A stretch of DNA of 64,000 nucleotides from Halorussus salinisoli (GTDB lineage: Archaea; Halobacteriota; Halobacteria; Halobacteriales; Haladaptataceae). This document shows, in pieces, positions 52,307 through 60,692 of this stretch; position 1 is the first letter of the stretch, and each line of letters starts with the position of its first letter. The stretch is from NCBI GenBank assembly GCA_005239435.1, contig SZNP01000008.1:124001-188000 (forward strand). The letters are read 5' to 3'. A program made the translations under genes and the position numbers. The notes below the pieces were generated by a model, which worked only from the letters and a program-made list of their open reading frames with translations, made no database searches and had not been told where the DNA came from.

Positions 52307-53296
52307 CTATTGTCCCTCCCCGAACTTGATTCGTGGGTCGAGGTACGTGTACACCACGTCGGTCAGCAGTCGCAGCGCGATGATGATCACGGCCAGCATG
52401 AAGAACGCCGCCTGTGCGATGGGGTAGTCCTGCTGAAGCACCGCCGCGACTATCAGGTCGCCGATACCCGGCCAACTGAACACCCGTTCGATGATGACGC
52501 TCCCGTCGATGAGGAACGCGATACCGACGATGGCCTGCGTGGCGACGGGGATGAGCGCGTTCCGCGCGGCGTGCTTTATCATCACGGTTCGCTCGCTGAG
52601 TCCCTTCGCCTGCGCGAGGAAGACGTAGTCCTCTTCGGTCACGTTGTTCATCGACGGTCGCATCACGAGCATCGACCCGACCCAGCCGACGAACGTGATG
52701 CTGAGTAGCGGGAGCGCCATGTGGTGCAGCACGTTCGTCATCGTCGTGACGATGGTCCACTGGAACTCGGGGAACTTGTCGAACATGTACGTCGACTTCA
52801 ACAGGCCGAGTTCGTAGTTGAACAGCCAGATGAACAGCCACGCGATCCAGAACGCCGGCATCGAGTACATCACGAGGGCCGTCGAGAAGATCGACTTGTC
52901 CTTCCTCGTTCCTCGCCACCAGCCGAGGTACATGCCGACGAGCGGGCCGACGACGTAGGCGACGATGAACCCGGCGCCGAACAGGATGAGCGTCCGGGGC
53001 AGTCGCCGCATGATAACGTCCCAGACGGGGACCTTCCGGGTCGGCGACATCCCGAACTCGCCGGTCTGGTAGTTGATCATGAAGTCGAGATACTGCGACC
53101 AGAGCGGTTCGTTGAGTCCCCACACCTCCTCCATGCGCGCTATCTGCTCTGCCGTCATTTCCGGGCTGATCATCGCACCCAGAAACGTTCCCGGCATGCT
53201 CCGCAGGAGCGCGAACAGGAGGGTCATGATTACCAGCAGTGTGATGTAGGAGACCACGATCCGCTTTGCGAGATAGCGTCCGCTGATTCGTGTCAT
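52307..53296 (-). CDS. dppB: Peptide/nickel ABC transporter permease (DppB/OppB-like)
   Basis: The 329-residue product has a first membrane helix (IVVSYITLLVIMTLLFALLRSMPG) followed by the DppB-type large loop and five more helices. The EAA loop is DYVFLAQAKGLSERTVMIKHAARNALIPV (about 205). The first helix and the N-terminal RYLAKRIVVS are DppB hallmarks. It is the first of the four downstream genes of the operon after the binding protein; the 180-nt gap to the binding protein gene may hold a secondary promoter or processing site. Confidence 0.92.
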   Translation of the reverse strand: MTRISGRYLAKRIVVSYITLLVIMTLLFALLRSMPGTFLGAMISPEMTAEQIARMEEVWGLNEPLWSQYLDFMINYQTGEFGMSPTRKVPVWDVIMRRLPRTLILFGAGFIVAYVVGPLVGMYLGWWRGTRKDKSIFSTALVMYSMPAFWIAWLFIWLFNYELGLLKSTYMFDKFPEFQWTIVTTMTNVLHHMALPLLSITFVGWVGSMLVMRPSMNNVTEEDYVFLAQAKGLSERTVMIKHAARNALIPVATQAIVGIAFLIDGSVIIERVFSWPGIGDLIVAAVLQQDYPIAQAAFFMLAVIIIALRLLTDVVYTYLDPRIKFGEGQ

Positions 53297-53476
53297 CTTC
53301 CATCACTCCGTGTCATATTGTGTAACATGCGAACACTCGTTGGATATTCTATCTTCGTAATTGGATACGTCCATTATTAATGTGATGATTCCCATCCTGC
53401 GCCGCTTTCGGCCGTGTAGGTGCGCCTTTCGCGTCCTCAGCGTCACCGACAAAAAACGGGTCGCAGTTGCGGAACG

Positions 53477-55513
53477 TTACTCCGTCGTGTGGAGGTGGAA
53501 CGCCTGCCAGGTCCAGTTCAGGTAGGCCGGACCGATGACGGGTTCGATAGTCCCGGTGAAGTCCGCGGTGTTGAGCGGCCAACGGACCTTCTCGTAGTCA
53601 CGAATCATGTACGGCATGTCGAGGTACACCTTCTCGAGAGCCGTCGCCCACTTCTCCTGGCGCGTCTCGGGGTCCATCTCGCTGTAAGCGTCGTCGATGA
53701 GGTCGTCGACACTGCCGCCCGCGACGCCGTACCCCGTGGAGTTGTAGGCGAACTTCTCGCCTTCCTTCTCCCCGAACGCCTCCTTGGCGTTTTTGGAGTG
53801 GAAGTAGTTCTCGGTCGACGTACCGAACCTGCTGACTCCGGCCCAGCCCATCTCGTAGATGTCGTAGTCGGCGTCGTAGTAGACCAGATCGACCATGGTG
53901 TTGAACTCGGTGGGCTTCAGCGACACCGGAATGCCGACCTTGTTGGCGTTCTCGGCCCAGCGCGAGAACGCTTCGGACTGCTTCGGACTGTCGCTCGGCG
54001 GGTCCAGAAGAATCTCGATGGGACCGTCCATGACCTCCGAAATCGGTTCTCCGTCGACGTACAGTTCCTTGTCGGAAGTGTCCGACAGCACGTCGGCCTG
54101 GGCCTCCTCGAAGGTGTAGTCGTACTTGGCTTCGCTCTGACTGGCCTCGATGCCCGAGAGCGTACCGGGGTAGTCCATTCCGGCGTACGTGCCCTCCGTG
54201 CCGTCGATGACCTCGCCGTTCGTGAGGAACGAACGAACTGCTTCGACGTCGACGTCGGCGGAGTCACCCTTTCCGCGGAACGAGAACGCTTCCGCCGCCG
54301 GGTCCGTGAGCATCTCGCCGCCGAACACCTCGTCTGGTCGCACGGTGTACCCGGCCGGGGCCGCGAAGTCGCCCTCGATGCGGAAGCCCTTCTCCAGTTG
54401 TTGGGTCCAGTGGTAGTCGTCGAAGACGAACGAGATTGCCTGTCGGAGCGCCACGTCGTCCAGGGGCTGGCGTCGGCAGTTGAACCCCATGTAGGAGAAC
54501 CCGTCGTCGTACCCCTTCACCAGTCCGAGACCGTCGGTTTTCTTGGCCTCCGGAATCTTGTCGGTGTCCAGCGTCCCGTAGTGGGTGTCGATTTCGCCGC
54601 GCATGAACGCTTGGGTCATCGCGGTCTGTTCGCCGTACACCTTGAAGTCGATCTGGTCGATGAACGGACCGCCGGTGACGAGATTGTCGTGTTCGGCGAC
54701 CCAGTCCTGGTCCGTGAGGGGGTACTCCTCGGGGTCACGGAACTTGATCTGCATCGAGGTGTCGGGAGCGAACTTGGTAAGCACGCCGGGACCGGTACCG
54801 ACCGGACCATTCTCGCGCTCCTCCATCGGGTCGTAGGCCTGGAAGTCGTCGACGTTCTCCCAGATGTGCTTGGGGATCATCGGGCAGGCACCGAGTGCCG
54901 AGACGTCCCACGTCCCGATCTGGCCGGTGAGCGTCATCCGGCAGTCCCAGTCGCCGTCGTCCTTCTCGACCTTCTCGATGTTGTTCCAGACGGACGACCA
55001 CTCGCCGACCTCGTTCTCGATGATGTAGTTGTGCGAGAAGACGACGTCCTCGACCGTGAAGTCCTCACCGTCGTTCCAACTGATGTCGGTACGGACGTCG
55101 AAGACGACTTCGGGTTTCTCGGCGTCCGGTTTCTTGAGTTCCCAGTCCGTGAACACCCACGGCCGCACTTCGTCGGTGACCGGGTCGATCTCGATCCCGA
55201 AGTCGTAGATGAGGTTCAGTGCGACCGCCGAGTACACGCTCCCGGACGTCAGGTAGTTGGAGGTGTCCGGTTGCGAACTCATCCCGTAGGTGAGAGTACC
55301 GCCGCGTGGAATGGAGTCGGTGTCTTCCGTCTTCTTCTCGACGGTTTCTTCCTCGGTGGTCGTCTCCTCCTCGGTCGTGGCGTCGGTGGTGGTCTGGTTG
55401 CCGCCACCGCTACAGCCTGCCAGAGAGAGGGCAACGGCACCAGCACCACTCGCCTTCAGGAACTTTCGTCGGCTATTGTTCGTATCGTCCGATCGGTTGC
55501 GCCGGTGTGGCAT
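53477..55513 (-). CDS. dppA: Peptide/nickel ABC transporter substrate-binding lipoprotein (DppA/OppA-like)
   Basis: The 678-residue product has a Tat signal (SRRKFLKASGAGAVALSLAGC) with lipobox Cys near residue 33, then an acidic Thr/Glu linker (EEETTTEEETVEKK) and a SBP_bac_5 fold (GGTLTYGMSSQPDTSNYLTSG start; later DYDIYEMGWAG). It is longer than bacterial DppA (about 500), mainly through loops. It binds peptides or nickel-type ligands outside the cell and hands them to DppBC. The frame opens at 55534, but a TATA box overlaps that start, so the Met at 55513 is chosen. First gene of the dpp operon. Confidence 0.9.
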   Translation of the reverse strand: MPHRRNRSDDTNNSRRKFLKASGAGAVALSLAGCSGGGNQTTTDATTEEETTTEEETVEKKTEDTDSIPRGGTLTYGMSSQPDTSNYLTSGSVYSAVALNLIYDFGIEIDPVTDEVRPWVFTDWELKKPDAEKPEVVFDVRTDISWNDGEDFTVEDVVFSHNYIIENEVGEWSSVWNNIEKVEKDDGDWDCRMTLTGQIGTWDVSALGACPMIPKHIWENVDDFQAYDPMEERENGPVGTGPGVLTKFAPDTSMQIKFRDPEEYPLTDQDWVAEHDNLVTGGPFIDQIDFKVYGEQTAMTQAFMRGEIDTHYGTLDTDKIPEAKKTDGLGLVKGYDDGFSYMGFNCRRQPLDDVALRQAISFVFDDYHWTQQLEKGFRIEGDFAAPAGYTVRPDEVFGGEMLTDPAAEAFSFRGKGDSADVDVEAVRSFLTNGEVIDGTEGTYAGMDYPGTLSGIEASQSEAKYDYTFEEAQADVLSDTSDKELYVDGEPISEVMDGPIEILLDPPSDSPKQSEAFSRWAENANKVGIPVSLKPTEFNTMVDLVYYDADYDIYEMGWAGVSRFGTSTENYFHSKNAKEAFGEKEGEKFAYNSTGYGVAGGSVDDLIDDAYSEMDPETRQEKWATALEKVYLDMPYMIRDYEKVRWPLNTADFTGTIEPVIGPAYLNWTWQAFHLHTTE

Positions 55514-55535
55514 ACCAATGAGGTATGCAAACATG

Positions 55536-55545
55536 CATTTAAATC
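55536..55545 (-). promoter_or_regulatory. TATA box of the dpp operon
   Basis: GATTTAAATG on the minus strand (55536-55545) lies 24-33 nt upstream of the dppA start at 55513. It also overlaps the alternative upstream start, ruling that out. The leader would be near zero. Confidence 0.5.
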
Positions 55546-55657
55546 TACTGGTTATTATATTTCCATATAGTAATGGACTGGTAAAGCGAGTAATGAGAGA
55601 TGGTACGGGCGGCTGCGTACCGCGATTACGACGGTAAGGAGTGCTTGGGCTGGCGTA

Positions 55658-55936
55658 TTATTCACCTAGACCTTCGCCGTGGAGACCCAGATATCCGAAG
55701 TAGACGGTCGCCGTTGCCGCCATCGACGCCATCGTCAGCCAGAGTTTCGGCGTGAGTGCGCTCGGGTGAGACTGCGCCCAGAATATGCTCAGAATCGACC
55801 AGAAGGACGCGACGGTGAAACCGAGCGTCATAATCCACGTCCCGAGTAGCCGTCTCTCCGCCCGAGCGGCGACGAACGCCGCGGTCATCAAGAGACCGGC
55901 GACGATTGCGAGAACTCCGCGAGTGCCTAACGCCAT
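55658..55936 (-). CDS. Small three-helix membrane protein
   Basis: The 92-residue product has hydrophobic segments at about 7-24, 32-53 and 66-84, and begins MALGTRGVLAIVAGLLM. It lies between the dpp operon and the second PfpI gene. No family recognised; topology similar to small unknown proteins elsewhere in this window. Confidence 0.6.
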   Translation of the reverse strand: MALGTRGVLAIVAGLLMTAAFVAARAERRLLGTWIMTLGFTVASFWSILSIFWAQSHPSALTPKLWLTMASMAATATVYFGYLGLHGEGLGE

Positions 55937-55987
55937 CTCTTCGTCTTTCGAAGCGGAGACGTCAGTGATAAAGGTGTGCTTTCGGCC

Positions 55988-56680
55988 CTACGCGGGCGGT
56001 GTGACGCCGAGTGCTTCGACGAGCGCCATCACGCCTTCGTGGGACGACTCCGGCCCACGGGCCGTAATGAGGTCGCCGTCGACGGTGACGCTGGTGTCGG
56101 CGTCGAGTTCCGCGTCCCAGTTTGCGCCTGCGGCCTTCACCTCGTCTTCGACCCAGTACGGTAGTTTTCGGCCGTCGGGCATCCTGTCGTTGTCGTCGAC
56201 GATGTTGCGCTCCCACTCGTTGGGGAAGCCGGTGACGTCGCGGCCGTCCACGAGAAAGCCGCCATTACCGTCCCTCGTGAACGCCAACAGGCCGACTGCG
56301 TGACAGACGACCAGTGCTTTCTGATCGTCACCTGCGATCATCTCGCGGAACAGGGCGCGAGCGTGCTTGTCCTGATTCACGTCCCACTCCGTACCGTGTC
56401 CGCCCGGGAACACCACGGCGTCGTACGTGTCGGCGTTCGCATTGGCGATAGGTTTCGGGTTCTGGAGCCGCTGGTCGTTCGCGTGGACCTCTTTGACCCA
56501 CTCGGAAGTCTCCTCGCCCACGTTCTCGGGATCTATCGACCGGGGGTCCACCACGGGTTTGTTCCCGCTCGGCGTCGCCACGTCGACGCTAGCGTCAGTG
56601 TCAGAGAGCGTTTCTAGCGGGTCTACGCACTCTTCGCCCCAGTACCCCTCCTCGCTGACTACGAACAGTACGGACGTCAT
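55988..56680 (-). CDS. DJ-1/PfpI family protein (Hsp31-like), copy 2
   Basis: The 230-residue product is a clear paralogue of the protein at 3504-4202: same N terminus (VLFVVSEEGYWGEECV), VVFPGGHGTEWDVNQDKHAR, nucleophile motif VVCHAVGLLAF, FPNEWER, and PYWVEDEVKAAGANWDAE. Both keep the Cys-His pair. They differ by substitutions through the middle and in the C-terminal residues. Having two copies suggests division of labour, for example different induction or substrate (glyoxal detoxification, chaperone), which is not shown by sequence. Confidence 0.85.
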   Translation of the reverse strand: MTSVLFVVSEEGYWGEECVDPLETLSDTDASVDVATPSGNKPVVDPRSIDPENVGEETSEWVKEVHANDQRLQNPKPIANANADTYDAVVFPGGHGTEWDVNQDKHARALFREMIAGDDQKALVVCHAVGLLAFTRDGNGGFLVDGRDVTGFPNEWERNIVDDNDRMPDGRKLPYWVEDEVKAAGANWDAELDADTSVTVDGDLITARGPESSHEGVMALVEALGVTPPA

Positions 56681-56888
56681 CGTGTCCTAATACTCCGCGA
56701 TACTGATTAACTACGTGGTCACCCCGACCGCGGCGCGCTGGCGCCCGTAACCACCAAGCGAACGTCGAGAGACAGAACTGATTGTAATTATAGGCGTCGT
56801 GAAGCGCCCGACTCCGGAGGATAGTTGCACGACTCAGCCGGTGGTCGGTGACGAACCGACTCGCTCGAAATCGAGTTCGGCAAAAGTA

Positions 56889-56963
56889 TAGCGGGAGGTA
56901 GATTTGAACTACCGATCTGCGGGTTATGAGCCCGCCGGAATCTCCTGGCTATCCCATCCCGCT
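56889..56963 (-). tRNA. Initiator tRNA-Met (anticodon CAT)
   Basis: On the minus strand the 75-nt sequence folds with acceptor AGCGGGA/TCCCGCT (A1:U72), D arm, anticodon arm GCGGG-CTCATAA-CCCGC with anticodon CAT, and T loop GTTCAAATC. The A1:U72 pair and three G:C pairs below the anticodon loop mark the archaeal initiator. No CCA is encoded; discriminator A73. No intron. Confidence 0.93.
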
Positions 56964-57289
56964 ACCATATCGTAGCGCCGTCCCACGGATAAGGATTGTG
57001 ATTCGACCGGCGTGTGCGAATTTTTACCGATACTCTCGGACGCTCCGACTACCGATGACAGGCGTTCGTGAACGATAACGCGTCTCGGAAATCGCCGGAT
57101 GGTGTGGTCCGGGTAGTGTTCGGAGACGTTGCAGGAGTCGGAGCCGGGACTTCGAAAGCCCCCGTCCTTTCAGTCTTCTGAGTGGACTGGTTCACCGGCC
57201 GAGACTGGTTGGCCGTCGTACGTACCTTAACACCGACTTTGGTCCGAACCCCAAGATGTTTATCGCTCGGTCGCACGCCTACATATCGA
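56964..57289. other. 326-bp intergenic region with tRNA-Met and DUF2298 promoters
   Basis: No gene is supported; the short open frames here are shadows. The minus-strand TATA box of tRNA-Met is CCTTATCC (56987-56994), 24-31 nt upstream of its 5' end. The plus-strand TATA box of the DUF2298 gene lies at 57258-57265. Nothing else structured was noted. Confidence 0.5.
57258..57265 (+). promoter_or_regulatory. TATA box of the DUF2298 gene
   Basis: GTTTATCG lies 25-32 nt upstream of the ATG at 57290, so a leaderless transcript starts at or near this ATG. Confidence 0.5.
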
Positions 57290-59707
57290 ATGGAGTACGC
57301 GCTCGTCCTGCTGTGGTTCGTCGTCTTTCAGGCGCTCGCGTTCGTCGCACTGCCGCTCACGACTCGGTTGTTTCCCCGGTTCCCCGACCGAGGCGCGGCC
57401 TTCGCGCTTCCGGTGGCGATGGTCGTCGTGACGACCGTCGGTTACTGGGTCGGCCACCTCGCGTTCGGCCGGTGGACCGCGGTTCTCGGGGTCGCGGTGC
57501 TCGCCGGACTGTCGGGAATCGTCCTGTGGAGCGACCGCTCGCTTCGGGATGGCGGGGACGTTCGACCCGCCAGGGACGCTCGACTCGCAATCCCAACGCG
57601 CGCGTACGCGGAGACAATAGTTATTTTTGGCATCGCGTTCGCGTTTCTCGTCGCGGTCCGCGCCGTGGACCCCGGCATCTTCCCGGGCGGTGGTGAGAAG
57701 TTCCTCGACTTCGGCATCCTGAAGTCGCTCCTCCGGGCCGAGGTCTTGCCTCCGCAGGACATGTGGTGGGCTGGCGGACACGTCCTCTACTACTACGGCG
57801 GCCACCTCGCGGCCGGCCTCCTCACCCACCTCACGGGTACCGAGGCCCAGTTCGCGTACAACTTGGCGCTCTCGGGGTTCTACGCCATGCTCGTCACCGC
57901 GGCCTACGGACTCGCTGGCGCGATGGCCGACGCCCGCGGGGTCTCGCGCCGTACGGCGGGCGCGTTCGGTGCCTTCTTCGTCGGCTTCGCGGCCAACCTC
58001 GTCACCGCGGTCACGGGAGCAATCTGGCTCCTCCCCGACTCGATGGCCCGCAGGGTCGCCGACTGGGTCGCCGAACCCATCGCGGAATCGACTTCGGGCG
58101 AACTCGTGACGGAGGGACTCGACTCCTTCGGCTACTGGGGACCGAGTCGCGTCATCCCCCAGACCATCAACGAGTTCCCCCTGTTCTCGTTCCTCAACGG
58201 CGATCTCCACGCCCACATGGTCAGCACGCCGTTCCTGCTGTTGGTCGCCGCACTCGGGTTCTCCTACTACCAGTCCGGTCCCGGGGCGCTCCGTCGCCGG
58301 CGCGGTCTCGCGTTCGGCGTCCTCCCGGTCGTTGTCGGCCTTCTCGGACTCGTCAACGTCTGGAGTTTTCCGACCGGGCTGGGCGTGGTGTGGCTCGCCG
58401 TCCTGTTTTCGCCCGCCGACCCGCTAACGCTGTTCCCCGGCGTCTCCTCGGACGAGACCGCCGAGCCGGTCGCCGACGGCGGGGCCGGAAGCGGTCACGG
58501 CGGGACCGAAAGTAGTGACGGCGGGGCCGCCAGCGTGGCCGGACTCAGCCTCCTCGGAGAGGCCCGCCGAATCACAGGCGCGTTCGCCGTGACGGGCGTC
58601 GTCGCCACCGTTGCGGTCGCGTGGGTCGCGCCGTTCGTCTTCGGTATCCTCCTGCGCTCGGCCGGCAACCGGAGCATCGCCTTCCTCCCCGAACCCGCCA
58701 GCGCGGTCGGACTCCTGCTCGTCCACGGCACCTTCGTCGTGGTGTTCGCGGCGTTCCTCTGGCCCCGAGCGCGGGCGGCGTTCGACGTGGAACCCGCCCG
58801 ATTCGGCCTGTTGGCCGTGGCGCTGGTCGGGTACGCGTGGGTGTTGAACTACGCGGTGCTGGTGCTGGTCGTTCCCCTGCTGGTGTTCGGATGGCTGTTG
58901 CTTCGGACGGTCGGCGACGCTCCCGACGCCGAGGGCGGCGTCGGCTACGAGACGGTCCTGTTGGTCGCGGGGGCCGGACTCGTCACGCTGGTAGAGTTCG
59001 TCTACGTGAAGGACAGCGCCGCTGGCGGTCGATTCAACACGGTGTTCAAGGTGTACATGCAGGTGTGGGTCCTCTGGGCGACCGCCGCGGGGACCGCGCT
59101 GGCGACCCTCGTCGCCTCGTCCGGGCCGTCCGACTGGACGCTCCCGGGCGTCGGCATCGACCGTTCGGAGGTCATGGGCGCGCTCGCGGCGGTCCTCGTG
59201 GTCTCGACCGCGCTCTACGGTGGGATGGCGCTGGGCGGTCACTTCACCAGCGACCACCACCGAATCGACGACCCCACGCTGGACGGGAAGGCGTTCGCGG
59301 AGGACTACCACCCCGACGAGGCGGCCGCCATCGCGTGGCTGGACGACAGGGAGGGCCAACCCCACATCGTCTCCACACCGGGCCGCGACGTGTACGCGTG
59401 GAGCAGTCCCGCCGCCTCGCTGACCGGCCTTCCGACCGTCGTCGGGTGGGTCTATCACGAGGGCATCTACCGGGGCCACGACGCGTCGAAGGCGCGGGCC
59501 GAGGAGGTAGACCGCATCTACACCGGGTCGTGGGGCGACCGGGTCGAGCGACTCCAGCGATACGACGTGAAGTACATCTACGTCGGCCCGCAGGCGCGCG
59601 AGCGCTACGACGCCGATGAACTCCAGTTCTCGGAGTATCCGGGCATCGAAGAGGTGTTCCGCGAGGACGGCGTGGTCATCTATCGCGTTCACCAGTCGAA
59701 GCTCTGA
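57290..59707 (+). CDS. DUF2298 (YYY) membrane protein, probable glycosyltransferase-like
   Basis: The 805-residue product has about twelve or more membrane helices. The conserved Chlor_Arch_YYY-type motif is present: FLDFGILKSLLRAE... MWWAGGHVLYYYGGHLAAG (about 150-185), plus ENEFPLFS-type (INEFPLFSFLNGDLHAHM), and NTVFKVYMQVWVLWA. The soluble C-terminal region (PTVVGWVYHEGIYRG, KYIYVGPQARER) is typical. DUF2298 proteins resemble GT-C glycosyltransferases; lipid-linked sugar transfer is plausible but untested. The frame is open upstream of 57290, but the TATA box there favours this start. Confidence 0.85.
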   Translation: MEYALVLLWFVVFQALAFVALPLTTRLFPRFPDRGAAFALPVAMVVVTTVGYWVGHLAFGRWTAVLGVAVLAGLSGIVLWSDRSLRDGGDVRPARDARLAIPTRAYAETIVIFGIAFAFLVAVRAVDPGIFPGGGEKFLDFGILKSLLRAEVLPPQDMWWAGGHVLYYYGGHLAAGLLTHLTGTEAQFAYNLALSGFYAMLVTAAYGLAGAMADARGVSRRTAGAFGAFFVGFAANLVTAVTGAIWLLPDSMARRVADWVAEPIAESTSGELVTEGLDSFGYWGPSRVIPQTINEFPLFSFLNGDLHAHMVSTPFLLLVAALGFSYYQSGPGALRRRRGLAFGVLPVVVGLLGLVNVWSFPTGLGVVWLAVLFSPADPLTLFPGVSSDETAEPVADGGAGSGHGGTESSDGGAASVAGLSLLGEARRITGAFAVTGVVATVAVAWVAPFVFGILLRSAGNRSIAFLPEPASAVGLLLVHGTFVVVFAAFLWPRARAAFDVEPARFGLLAVALVGYAWVLNYAVLVLVVPLLVFGWLLLRTVGDAPDAEGGVGYETVLLVAGAGLVTLVEFVYVKDSAAGGRFNTVFKVYMQVWVLWATAAGTALATLVASSGPSDWTLPGVGIDRSEVMGALAAVLVVSTALYGGMALGGHFTSDHHRIDDPTLDGKAFAEDYHPDEAAAIAWLDDREGQPHIVSTPGRDVYAWSSPAASLTGLPTVVGWVYHEGIYRGHDASKARAEEVDRIYTGSWGDRVERLQRYDVKYIYVGPQARERYDADELQFSEYPGIEEVFREDGVVIYRVHQSKL

Positions 59708-59969
59708 ACCGACCGCTCCTTCGCTGGCGAGTCCTTCGTCTCATCCGACGGTGGATCGGTCGGCACCGGACTGGTGACCAGTCGGTCGTCGCGTTGCTGA
59801 ACGTCGCCTGCTCGAAGAATCCTCCGCGTCTCACGGCCCGAGACGAGGAGCGGCAAAGAAAGAATATTATTTCCTTAACGCGCCTATAAGAGTTCTAAAC
59901 GACGATGTATGATGCAAAGGGGCAGAGACGAAGCAGACGAACCGGCGAGGAGCGCGGCCACACCCAGTT

Positions 59970-60125
59970 TCAGTCCGCGTCCCGTTCGTCCTGCCACGCC
60001 GTGCGACACGCCTCGCAGCAGAAGTCGTATATCTGAACTGTACCGTCGTCGTCGCGCACGGTAGCGACCGGATGCCACTCCTCGAGAGTGATATCGTCGC
60101 CACAGCGGGTACAACGGTCGGTCAT
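59970..60125 (-). CDS. Small zinc-finger protein (treble-clef-like)
   Basis: The 51-residue product has CTRCGDD (Cys5, Cys8) and CCEACRTAW (Cys36/37, Cys40), a two-knuckle zinc site like MYM/treble-clef fingers. The Trp and the acidic tail (QDERDAD) are typical of haloarchaeal mini zinc-finger proteins. The frame is open to 60188, but MTDRCTRCGDD at 60125 puts the first knuckle at the N terminus. Probably a protein- or nucleic-acid-binding adaptor; role unknown. Confidence 0.65.
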   Translation of the reverse strand: MTDRCTRCGDDITLEEWHPVATVRDDDGTVQIYDFCCEACRTAWQDERDAD

Positions 60126-60225
60126 GTAGTCGCCGTCAGTCGGCCGGTCGTCAGCCGTGTTTGGTGTCGGATCACAACTACGTCGCATCTGATCGCTGAG
60201 GTTCGGTTTCGAGCATCCGGACTCC

Positions 60226-60555
60226 TTACGCGGTTTCGTCGAGGTTAGTCCCGAGACTCCGGATGTCGCCGTCCTCGTCGGCGAGTTCCGTCGCCACGTC
60301 GCGCTCGGTAACGTCCACGTCGCCGTTTCCGCTCACGACGACGTCGCATCCGCCGAACGTGAACGCCACGTAGCCTTGATTCCGGCCGCTTCCCTTGGTC
60401 GCGGAGAACAGGCGGTCGAGGGCGTCGGGGTCGACGACGTGATACAGCGGTCCCACCTCCGTCGGGTCGTTGCCGGTCTCCTCGGCGACGGCGGTGATGA
60501 CTCGCTGGCTGGTCGAACGCTTCTCGAAGGTATCCCCGCTCACACTTTGACTCAT
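60226..60555 (-). CDS. HalOD1 output domain protein (second copy)
   Basis: The 109-residue product has the HalOD1 pattern: RVITAVAEETGNDPTEVGPLYHVVDPDALDRLF, then a Gly-rich turn and GYVAFTFGGCDVVVSGNGDVDV. The start MSQSVSGDTF at 60555 is preferred over 60588. It lies next to a large PAS/GAF regulator on the same strand, upstream of which its control may be shared. Function as an output domain is inferred by family name only. Confidence 0.8.
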   Translation of the reverse strand: MSQSVSGDTFEKRSTSQRVITAVAEETGNDPTEVGPLYHVVDPDALDRLFSATKGSGRNQGYVAFTFGGCDVVVSGNGDVDVTERDVATELADEDGDIRSLGTNLDETA

Positions 60556-60692
60556 TACGTATTGTATTCTGTAGGGCGCAGCGGGCATAGGAATTCACGA
60601 TAGATGTATACCCGGTCTCGTCCCCGGCGGGTTATACATCTAAATTCGCACCGCGAATCGCTCCCGACCGCCGATTGCAGCCAGTCTGTTCG

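Noticed and set aside
51345..53306. A 653-residue minus-strand open frame over dppB and dppC
   Set aside because: It is a different frame of the same strand as two clear permeases; the translation is Arg/His-rich and has no membrane helices.
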